Positions 56,334 to 64,000 of a stretch of DNA of 64,000 bases are shown piece after piece. The notes below the pieces were generated by a model, which was not told where the DNA came from, did no database searches, and saw only the letters and a program-made list of their open reading frames with translations. The stretch is from CAVPDG01 sp963702535 (lineage in GTDB: Bacteria; Chloroflexota; Anaerolineae; Anaerolineales; UBA4823), in NCBI GenBank assembly GCA_963702535.1, contig CAVPDG010000031.1:66520-130519 (forward strand), in the 5' to 3' direction. A program made the position numbers and the translations under genes. The first letter of the stretch is position 1. Every line of letters starts with the position of its first letter.

Positions 56334-59073
56334 TCAGCGCTGGGCAACCGGCAGGAAGAGCTTCACGGCTTCCACCGTCCAGACATAGCTTCTCTGCCCT
56401 GAAAAGGATGGCAGCGAAGAGTCCAGCGCCTGGACGGTGAAGCTGAACACCCCGAAATCGAATGGCGCCCCGCCCAGGCTGCCGTCCGGTGCCAGGCGCA
56501 AGCCCGCCGGCAGCGCGCCCTGGCTGACGCGGAAGAAGTAAGGCGCGGCTGCACCGCTAGCGCTCAGCGTCTGCGCATAACCCTGCCCCCACTGCCCTCC
56601 GGGCAGGGCTTCCGGCTGTAGATCGACGACCGGCGCCTGTCCCTGCGTGTTTGCCCCCCAGCAAGATAGCGTGCCGTCCGGTCTTACGGCACAGGTGTGC
56701 CGCTCGCCGGCGCTGACGTAGATAAACTTGCCCTCCGGCGGGGAGGCTTGTCCGTTGTCGTTCCAGCCCCAGCAAGCCAGCTCGCCGCTGCTCTTAATGG
56801 CGCAGTTGTGGGATGCACCCGCGCTCACCTGGCGAAAAAGTCCCGCAGGGGGCGTGGACTGGCCGTCGCCGTTCTGCCCCCAACATGCCAGGCTGCCATC
56901 GCTTTGCAGGGCGCAGGTGTGGTACACGCCCGCGCTCACCTGCAGGAATTTGCCGGCAGGCGGCGTGGCTTTGCCACTTTCGTTCGATCCCCAGCAAGCC
57001 AGCGTGCCATCGCCCTTCACCCCGCAGGTATGGTTTGCACCGGCGCTCAGCGTGCGCAGCGTGCCGGTGATGGGCGTGGCTTGCCCATCCGCATCCAATC
57101 CCCAGCAGTCGGCTATACCGTCGGCTTTCACGCCGCAGGTGTGCCCGCCGCCAGAGCTGACCAGGCGCAGCGTATCCGTGAGCGGCGAGGATTGGCCGAA
57201 CTGGTCGCTGCCCCAGCAAGCAGAGATGCCTTCGGGGGTCAATCCGCAAGAGTGGGTATAGCCAGCGCTGAGCTGCGTAAAATAGCCGGTGGGGGGTGAC
57301 GCCCGGCCGTTCCCATTATCACCCCAGCAGGCGGCAAAACCCCCGGGCTGCAAGCCGCAGGCGTGGGATTGGCCCGCTGAGATCCCCGTCACGAAAGCCT
57401 TGACGCGTGGCGGCGTGGATTGCCCGTAGACGTTATCCCCCCAGCACAGGGCGCTGCCATCCAGCCGCAAGCCGCAGCGTATTCACGAAGCCCGTATCTA
57501 CCTGGATGAACCCTCCGGGAGGAGGGCTTGCCTGCCCCGGTTATTGTTGCCCCAGCAAGCCACCGAATCATCGAGCCTGACCGCACAATTGTGGTAGCCC
57601 GCGGAGCTGAGCTGGGTGAACCTGCCGGAGGGGGCTGAGGCTTCGCCAAACTGGTTCAGGCCGCCCCAGCAGGCAAGGCGGTTATCCGTGCGCATGGCGC
57701 AGGCGTGCCATAGACCGGTGCTGACCCACAGGAAGCTGCCCGTTGGGGGTGCTGTCTTGCCTTGTGCAGCGTCGCCCCAACAGGCCAGGCTGCCGCTGGT
57801 GCTCACCGCGCAGGCGTGGCGGTAGCCCGCGCCTACCTGCAGGAAACTGCCCGCAGGCGGGGAGGATTGCCCGTAGTCGTTGATGCCCCAACAAGCCAGG
57901 TCGCCGTTCTCTCGCACAGCGCAGTTGAAATAGTTCCCTGCGCTGATGTGCGTGAAGCTCCCGGATGGCGGGCTGGCTTGCCCGTCGCCGTTCGCTCCCC
58001 AGCACTGCAGTGTGCCGTCCAGGCGCAGCCCGCAGGTATGCTCCTGCCCCGTGCTCACCTGGGCAAACCTGCCGGCAGGCGCGCTCGCCTTGCCATAATC
58101 ATTGTTGCCCCAGCACTGGATGCGCCCATCCGAAGCCACCACGCACGAGTGCCCCCAGCTGGTGCTGATCTCGTAAAAGCTGCCCGCCGGCAGGCTGGAT
58201 TGCCCGGCAAGGTTAGCCCCCCAGCACGCCAGGTTGCCATCCGGGCGCACGCCGCAGGTATGGCTGCCGCCCGCGCTGACCTGCGTAAATGTGCCGCCGG
58301 GCGGCGTCGACTGCCCGCTCAGGTTCGAGCCCCAGCAGGCGAGCGTGCCATTGCTGCGCAAGGCGCAGGAGTGCGACCCGCCGGCGCTCATCTGGCTGAA
58401 CGTTCCCGCCGGTGGGGTTGACTGGCCCTGATCGTCTGCCCCCCAGCAAGCCAAAGCGCCGGTATCTCGAATGCCGCAAGTGTGCGTTCCACCGGCGCTG
58501 ACGTCGATGAAGCTGCCCGCCGGCGGCGTGGATTGCCCTGCCGTATCCGCTCCCCAGCACGCCAGCGCCCCATCATCCTGGATGGCGCAGGTGTGATTGC
58601 CCCCTGCGCTCACCTGGATGAAGATCCCAGTGGGCGGGTCGGATTGCCCGTCCTGATTCGAGCCCCAGCACTGCAGAGCGCCGTCCGCTCCTATGGCGCA
58701 GGTATGGCTGGCGCCCGCGCTCACCTGGCGGAAGACGCCGGCGGGCGGCGCAGACTGCCCGGCGCCGTTCGCCCCCCAGCAAGCCAGCCTGCCATCGCTC
58801 TTTACCGCGCAGGTATGGCTGCCTCCTGCGCTGACCTGTATAAAGCAGCCAGCAGGGGCGGATGCCTGCCCGTCTGCCGTTCTCTCCCCAGCATTGCAGC
58901 GTGCCATCCTGCCGCAAGGTGCAGGTATGCGCCTCGCCGGCGCTCAACACCTCCATCCGGCTGGAGGGCGAGGCGGCTCCCGGCTCTTCACCGGCAGCCA
59001 GCGCCTGCCCTGCTGTCAGAGCCAGCCAGATGAAGGTCGTTGCCAAAAGGATTCCGAAGCGCCTGGGTTTCAT
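56334..59073 (-). CDS. Giant secreted RCC1-like repeat protein, 21 repeats, frameshifts
   Basis: About 912 residues. A Sec signal (MKPRRFGILLATTFIWLALT) is followed by 21 repeats of about 37-38 residues, each with an HTC...ACWG core (VSAGGSHTCAVKSDGRLACW), so each has two cysteines about 11 residues apart. The repeats belong to the RCC1-like beta-propeller class; 21 equals three seven-bladed propellers. A C-terminal Ig-like domain (LRLAPDGSLGGAPFDFGVFS, putative He_PIG type) ends VKLFLPVAQR. Frame slips near 58880 and 57500. Likely a surface adhesion or binding protein. No function can be read directly. Confidence 0.8.
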
Positions 59074-59493
59074 GACCGGTTATCCCCTTTCCGCCCTCAG
59101 GCATCTGGAGCCTGGAAGAGGCGCAGGATATGAGGTTAAATCAGCGGTTGAGTGAAGTGTCCCCGTGACTTTCTTCCGCCCCGTGGGACAGTGATGCAAT
59201 GGAAATCTTTAGAGATTATACCCCATCCCCTCACCGCGTTCGGAAGGGCAGCCAGCCCTCCGCCCTTCCTTCCACCTCGCTCTCCAGCCCGCCGCAGGGC
59301 GGTAACGCCCATCTCGGGATGCACGGCGTAGCGCCTGCCAGTCAAAATACCTGCTGGAGCGGCATATCCAGTGCTGCGCTCAGCTCCAGCGCCAGCTTTA
59401 CCGAGGGCACATTCCTGTTTTGGTGCAGGTTGTTCCGCCCTGGCGGATGGGAATATAATGAAATCCTATCCACTATCCAGCGAGGCTGACAAG
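59074..59493. other. Non-coding divergent region of 420 bp
   Basis: It separates the RCC1-like gene (minus) from the MFS gene (plus). TTGTTC (59430-59435) and TATAAT (59454-59459) with an 18-bp spacer form a plausible promoter for the MFS gene. A frame at 59199-59489 has Ser/Pro-rich, non-protein-like content and no SD, so I call no gene. Confidence 0.5.
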
Positions 59494-60743
59494 ATGCAAT
59501 CATCCCCTGAAAGCCAGGAAGATCGCTCCATAACCGGCCTGCCGCGCAACGTCTGGGCGGTGGGACTCACCAGCTTTTTCATGGACATCTCCAGCGAGAT
59601 GGTGCTCAACATCCTGCCGCTCTTCCTGGCGAACGTGCTCGGCGTGCAGACGGCGGTCATCGGGCTGATCGAGGGCGTCGCCGAAGCCACCGCCAGCATC
59701 CTCAAGCTGTTCTCCGGCTGGTTCTCGGATAAGATCGGCGGGCGCAAGTGGCTGGCGGTGGCGGGCTACTGGCTTTCAGCCCTCACCAAGCCGCTCTTCT
59801 ACTTCGCCAGCACCTGGGAGATGGTGGCGCTGGTGCGCTGGGCAGACCGCATCGGCAAGGGCATCCGCACCGCGCCGCGCGACGCCCTGGTGGCGGACTC
59901 GGTGACGCCGCAGACGCGCGGCCTGGCTTTCGGCTTCCACCGCGCCATGGACACCGCCGGGGCGCTGGTGGGGCTGCTCGTCGCCGCGGGCGTCGTCTGG
60001 CTGGCGCAGAAAAACGCCCTGGACCTCACCCGCTCCACGTTCCAGACGGTGGTGCTCGTCTCCATGCTGCCGGCGTTACTGGCGGTGATCGCCTTGATCG
60101 CCATCGCCAAAGACGTGCCGGTGAAGGGAAGCGCCAGGCGCCCGAATTTTCCTTGGCGGTCATGGGGCGCCCGTTCACCGTCTTCCTGGTCATCGTGGGC
60201 ATCTTCACGCTGGGCAACTCGGCGGATGCCTTCCTGGTGCTGCGCGCCCAGAGCCTGGGCATCTCCGTGACCGGCATCCTGCTCATGCTGGTGATGTTCA
60301 ACCTGATCTACTCGCTGGTTTCCACGCCGGCGGGCTCGCTCTCCGACCGGGTGGGGCGCAAGCGGCTGATCATCGGCGGGTGGCTGGTCTATGCCCTCAT
60401 CTACTTCGGCTTTGCCTTTGCCTCGGCAGGCTGGCAGGTGTGGCTGCTCTACGTGGCTTACGGGCTGTATTACGGCATGGCGTACGGCACCGCCAACGCC
60501 CTGGTCTCGGACCTGGCGCCGGAGCACCTGCGCGGCACGGCTTACGGCACATACAACGCCACCATCGGGCTGTTGGCGTTCCCCGCCTCGCTCATCGCCG
60601 GCATCCTGTGGCAGGGCGCCGGTGCGTGGGGCGGCTTCGGACCCTCGGCGCCGTTCCTGTTCGGCGGGACGCTGGCATTGATTGCCGCGCTGCTGCTGGC
60701 ATTCTGGTTGCCGCGCGTGCGTACGTGGATCAAATTCGTGTAG
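59494..60743 (+). CDS. MFS transporter, one frameshift
   Basis: About 417 residues with about twelve membrane segments. The MFS signature between helices 2 and 3 is GWFSDKIGGRKWLAVAG, and its copy between 8 and 9 is GSLSDRVGRKRLIIGGW. The segment ADRIGKGIRTAPRDALVADS is typical of a drug-resistance-like MFS group. Frame slip near 60150. I choose the ATG at 59494 because the ATG at 59458 lies inside the predicted -10 box. The TAG is inside the left arm of a palindromic repeat. Substrate unknown. Confidence 0.85.
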
Positions 60744-60768
60744 AGACGCAAGAATATTGCGTCTCTAC
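60740..60768. repeat. Palindromic repeat element, copy 1
   Basis: GTAGAGACGCAA (60740-60751) and TTGCGTCTCTAC (60757-60768) around a 5-nt centre GAATA; perfect 12-bp arms. The stop codon of the MFS gene is in the left arm. The same arms occur at 62220-62247. Confidence 0.85.
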
Positions 60769-60813
60769 CAATGGTTTCTGGAGGTCACGATATCCTATCG
60801 CAACGGCGACCGC

Positions 60814-61389
60814 ATGTTCGACCAGGGTTTCAAGACCATGACGCAGCTCTACAGGATGCGCGACCTGCTCATCCCAACGGTCGCACGGCGGGTGGAATCC
60901 CTGGGCATCCAGCCCGGCATGACCGTGGTGGACTACGGCTGCGGACCCGGGCGCTACCTGCCGCACTACTCGCGCAAGGTGGGACCGCAAGGCAGGGTCT
61001 ACGCCGTCGATATCCATGAGCTGGCGATGCAGGCGGCGCAGCGCCAGATCGAGCGCTACAAGCTGGAGAACGTCACCCCAATCCTGGCGCAGGGCTACAA
61101 TACCGGCTTGCCCGACCACACCGCCCACCTGGTCGCCGCCTTCGACATGTTCTTCTTCGTCCAGGACCCCACCGCCCTGCTGAGGGAGCTGCGCCGAATC
61201 ACCCGCCCGGAGGGGCGCCTGGTTCTCAACGATGGCTTCCAGCCGCGCGAGACGACCCTGGCGAAGATCGCCGCCGCCGGCGGCTGGGAGATCGTGGAAG
61301 CGGGCAGGGAACTGCTGGTGTGCAAACCGGTCGTTCAAGAAAGCAGCGCATTGGATGAGAATCCCTACCATTCGTCCGTAAATAGTTGA
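60814..61389 (+). CDS. Class I SAM-dependent methyltransferase
   Basis: A 191-residue intact protein. Motif I is VVDYGCGPGRYLPHYSRKVG, followed by VYAVDIHELAMQAAQRQIER, the acidic end of strand 2, and RRITRPEGRLVLNDGFQPRE. It is UbiE/Methyltransf_11-like; substrate unknown. The ATG at 60814 lies 45 bp after the palindromic repeat and lacks a good SD; GTG or TTG starts upstream would lie in the repeat region. It follows the MFS gene on the same strand. Confidence 0.85.
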   Translation: MFDQGFKTMTQLYRMRDLLIPTVARRVESLGIQPGMTVVDYGCGPGRYLPHYSRKVGPQGRVYAVDIHELAMQAAQRQIERYKLENVTPILAQGYNTGLPDHTAHLVAAFDMFFFVQDPTALLRELRRITRPEGRLVLNDGFQPRETTLAKIAAAGGWEIVEAGRELLVCKPVVQESSALDENPYHSSVNS

Positions 61390-61414
61390 AATCTGCCCGT
61401 TACTTTGCTATACT
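61386..61414 (+). promoter_or_regulatory. Promoter for the secreted protein gene, long leader
   Basis: TTGAAA at 61386-61391 and TATACT at 61409-61414 with a 17-bp spacer. The -35 box overlaps the stop of the methyltransferase gene. The start point near 61421 gives a leader of about 210 nt to the ATG at 61631. Confidence 0.7.
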
Positions 61415-61630
61415 TAACCCAGAGCGCATGCAATGGGTGCTTCAATACCCGGCGGGCACCAGCCGGTATCCCAGCCCAAACACCACACAATTTTCATAGC
61501 TCACCGGCGCTTTTGAGCTGGATGGATTGCCTGTACTCGGGGAGGGAAATTTTTCCTGCCAGGTCAGTGCTTTGTTCACTGCCCATCACCAGCAAATTAA
61601 GCTAAACGATCCAATTGAAGGAGAATTCCA

Positions 61631-62180
61631 ATGAACGACGACAGGGTTAAATCCAGTCAGAATCCTGATCTTGATCCTCACCGTGGCGCTTGTCGCGGTT
61701 GCCACCATTGCCGGCTTCCGGCTCGCTGCGGCTCAGAACAATATCTACCTGCCTTTGCTGCAAACCCCCTCCAATGGCGCCTTCGCCACCTTCGCCTTCA
61801 ACCCTGTGCCCACAATCGACGAGACGACATTCACCACAATCACTTTAAACGGGGGAGCGGTAACCGGTCCGGTTCTGGCGGGAAGTACGATAACCGTAAC
61901 ATTACATTACCAGGTCGTGCAGGTTCCCTGGTGCCCGGGCTGTGCTCAACAACTCATCTTCGGCTTCGCCGATGACCCGGTCCCGTCATATTGCATAAAT
62001 ATTGGAAACCATGGGTCAGGCAATGCAACCATCACACTCACCGCGCCAGACATCGGCGGCGCGCGCTATATTCGCTTCAACAGGAAGTTGGACACTGGTT
62101 GCACGGGCGCGCTTGTCAATTGGGGCAGTGCCCCTGCGCTACCCAGCCGGGTCATCGGCGTGGTAGCCGTCCTCAAATAA
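61631..62180 (+). CDS. Secreted protein of unknown function, one frameshift
   Basis: About 180 residues. The ATG at 61631 (SD AAGGAG) opens MNDDRVKSSQ; after an indel near 61665 the signal reads ILILTVALVAVATIAGF with an ALA/AAA cleavage site. The mature part begins AQNNIYLPLLQTPSNG, so the YLPLL motif is here at its N-terminal end, not the C-terminal end. A beta-sandwich-like domain with two CxxC-like cysteine pairs (VPWCPGCAQQLIFGFADD) follows. It has its own promoter and long leader. Function unknown. Confidence 0.6.
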
Positions 62181-62219
62181 GAGACGCCTCACCCTCCCGA
62201 TCTTAACGATCCTCGCCTG

Positions 62220-62247
62220 GTAGAGACGCAATATTTTGCGTCTCTAC
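62220..62247. repeat. Palindromic repeat element, copy 2
   Basis: GTAGAGACGCAA (62220-62231) and TTGCGTCTCTAC (62236-62247) with a TATT centre; arms identical to copy 1 at 60740. Partial arms flank it: GAGACGC near 62181 and TACGCCTCTAC near 62250-62260. It sits between the convergent secreted protein and M28 peptidase genes. Confidence 0.85.
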
Positions 62248-62267
62248 TATTACGCCTCTACCCTCGA

Positions 62268-63690
62268 TTACCGCCCCACCACCGGCAGGTAATCTGCGGG
62301 TGGACATCCAACAAATACCCCCTCTGTCGCATGGGCGACTGGCAAATCCCATCTGCTGCGACGCCAAAGACCCGGTATTCGTGATCGAAGCCGACCACCA
62401 CCTGTGTCCGTCCACTGCGTTTCACGGCCGCTGTAGTACACAATCCACGGACCATTATCCACCTGGCGGTAGAGGCGGTAGCCGGCCGCGCCGGGGAGCG
62501 GTCCAGGATAAGCTGCGCCGAACCGTTCGGAATAGTCGAGAGTCACCCGGCGCTTCGCTGAAGCACGCCCCGCGATTCCCCGCCATGCCTACCGCCGCCG
62601 CCAGCCCGGCGCGGGCGATATCCGCCCCCACGCCGTTGGGCTGACCGCCGCTATAGGGCGGGAAGCTGTTGAGACCGTGTCATTCACCGTGTGGTAGTAG
62701 GGGTTGCTGTCGATTCTCCCGCCGCAGCCCAGGCCCTGCTGTTGGTGAAGGCGTTCTCCAGCACCTCGATCGCCCCGACACGCCGTGTGCCAGAAAGGGG
62801 AGTGGTCGGAGGAGCTCGTCGCCCCGCTGGTGATGTAGTCGCGCTCAGGTTCAAGCCGTAAGCGGCGGCGCCTTCCAGGAAGCACTGCCCCACCGTGTTC
62901 GAAGCCGCCAGCGTGCCCACGTGCAGCTCGATGCAGCGGTCGTTGTCGCTGTCGTAGCCGAACATGTCCAGGTTGACCACGCCCTGGTAGCCGGTCAGGC
63001 TGTGGTCGCTGGCGTAAGCGCCGCTGCCCAGCAAGCCCTGCTCCTCGCCGGTGAACCAGATGAGCTTGAGCGTGCGCTCGAGCTGGTAGGTGCGCAGGGC
63101 GTCTGCCGCTTCCAGCAGGGCGGCGCTGCCGCTGGCGTTATCCTCGGCGCCGGGGGCGAGGCTATCGCGCGTGGCGGGCGGCGAGAGCGAATCCAGGTGG
63201 GCGGTGAGCGCCACCACCTGGGTGGGGGTGATCTGCCCGGGGATGGTGAGCGCCAGGTTCATGCCGGATATGCCGCTGGCCGACCAGGCATCCTGCTCGA
63301 TGGCGGACGCCGGGTAGCCCATCTGCTGGAGCTGGTGCAGGACGTAATCGTAAGCGCGGGCTTGCGGCGAGCCGTCGAAGAGGCGCGGCGTGTAGCGGGT
63401 GGTGATGGTGGATACGCCGCCGGGCAGGGTCACCGGGTCGGCGCCGGAGAGCGCCCGCACCTGGGAGAGCCAGTCGCCGGAGCTGAAATCTGCCAGCATC
63501 GAAGCGGTGGCAGTGTTGTAGCCGCAGCCTGCGGCAGGCGCCTGGGGGGAGGGGTCTCTCGCCCTGAGCAGGCGCAGGGCATGCGGGACAGGGCTGCACT
63601 GGGCGGGGCTTCGCTTGCCCGGGCGGGGGAGCCTCAACGCCCAGCAGCGCGGCCAGGGAGCAGGAGCAGGATGCTTCGAGCCGGCCTCAT
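62268..63690 (-). CDS. Secreted M28-family zinc peptidase with YLPVVGR tail, frameshifts
   Basis: About 474 residues. The ATG at 63690 opens MRPARSILLLL, a Sec-like signal. The zinc peptidase core follows: VVALTAHLDSLSPPATRDSL (metal His/Asp), EDNASGSAALLEAADALRTY (bridging Asp), IWFTGEEQGLLGSGAYASDH (catalytic Glu-Glu), VVNLDMFGYDSD (Asp) and YYHTVNDTVS (final His). It is an aminopeptidase-like M28 enzyme. A fibronectin-like end (YRLYRQVDNGPWIVYYSGRE) closes with ADYLPVVGR. Frame slips near 63630, 62830, 62755, 62690 and 62440. Substrate unknown. Confidence 0.8.
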
Positions 63691-63722
63691 GCCTCCTATC
63701 ATACCAGGATTTTCCGCTCCGC

Positions 63723-63896
63723 TCATGCCAGCTTTTCCACGATCAGCACGAAATCCACCTTGTGCACCCACAAGAAATCGATGGTCACATTGGGGATGAT
63801 GGCCACGATCTCGCCTGTCAGATTGTTGAGGAACTGCTCCAGCTTGCTCTGGTCGCGGGTCATCTTCAGGTCGAAGCGGTGGACACGGTATTTCAT
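63723..63896 (-). CDS. DUF4177-like small protein
   Basis: A 57-residue protein, MKYRVHRFDLKMTRDQSKLE, then QFLNNLTGEIVAIIPNVTID and FLWVHKVDFVLIVEKLA. Its size and the pattern of two strands around one helix are like DUF4177/half-ferredoxin-like proteins. The ATG at 63896 has a GGAGGCAGTG SD on the minus strand; the longer frame up to 63980 begins in non-coding sequence. Intact. It is the last gene in the window on this strand. Function unknown. Confidence 0.55.
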   Translation of the reverse strand: MKYRVHRFDLKMTRDQSKLEQFLNNLTGEIVAIIPNVTIDFLWVHKVDFVLIVEKLA

Positions 63897-64000
63897 CACT
63901 GCCTCCATCCGGTCGCGAACACGACGTATGGATATTATCGCGCCGAATGGGGGTAACATGGGATCTTTGGTATTCCGCAATGACGTTGGGGATAGGGGGT

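Noticed and set aside
59199..59489. Plus-strand frame of 96 codons before the MFS gene
   Set aside because: Low-complexity Ser/Pro/Gly content, no SD, and it contains the predicted MFS promoter.
1..64000. tRNA, rRNA and insertion sequences
   Set aside because: I looked for T-loop-like GTTCGAATCC segments, rRNA-like conserved blocks and transposase motifs on both strands and found none that hold; a tool search (tRNAscan, ISfinder) would be decisive.

Overview
The window reads as a GC-rich Chloroflexota genome, probably class Anaerolineae. This is inferred from gene content: multihaem cytochromes, F420-type oxidoreductase, LuxR-HTH and PIG-L proteins, DUF6483, RCC1-like, choice-of-anchor and LysM exported proteins, and a recurrent YLPV-type tail on secreted proteins. 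I see no rRNA, tRNA, CRISPR array, transposase or phage gene. About thirty genes are split by one or more single-base indels while the protein homology continues in the next frame. Such genes are given as one CDS over the full span, because uncorrected assembly indels are the simplest explanation.

0-6 kb: a compact plus-strand sulfur/electron-transfer operon. It has an octahaem tetrathionate-reductase-like cytochrome c (5' end cut off), a seven-haem cytochrome c fused to a cytochrome b561 membrane domain, two half-size YeeE/YedE transporters (the second fused to a degenerate rhodanese), and a membrane-anchored rhodanese with an intact active site. 6-16 kb: mixed metabolic and membrane genes, including a zinc-ribbon protein, CPBP protease, nitroreductase, ABM monooxygenase behind a promoter/operator, Tat-exported sulfatase, isoprenylcysteine-methyltransferase-like protein, flavodoxin, cyclase, B3/B4 protein and a membrane-anchored LuxR-HTH protein.

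16-27 kb: Kelch lipoprotein, a SAM methyltransferase in an AT-richer stretch, DUF333-hydrolase fusion lipoprotein, class 1 isoprenoid-synthase-like enzyme, two coupled minus-strand membrane genes, a Phd/PIN toxin-antitoxin pair, and two adjacent enzymes carrying helix-hairpin-helix modules (deazaflavin-dependent oxidoreductase, radical SAM). 27-34 kb: a membrane protein with a C-terminal methyltransferase is translationally coupled to a DUF89-type damage-control phosphatase and faces a UDP-sugar pyrophosphorylase. A diacylglycerol-kinase-family lipid kinase and a dihaem cytochrome c follow.

34-47 kb: large secreted beta-helix/Ig-like proteins, a PadR regulator divergent from a beta-lactamase-fold hydrolase with a clear operator, PIG-L deacetylase, and a 902-bp tandem duplication giving two RDD-domain genes, then a CBS-ACT protein. 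47-64 kb: apolipoprotein N-acyltransferase, SRPBCC protein, three tandem LysM exported paralogues, PHP phosphoesterase, SGNH hydrolase, M14-like carboxypeptidase, a 21-repeat RCC1-like secreted protein, MFS transporter, methyltransferase, M28 peptidase and two copies of a 12-bp-arm palindromic repeat. The second half is dominated by exported proteins, many ending in a short [YF]LPV-type motif that may be an undescribed sorting or anchoring signal.
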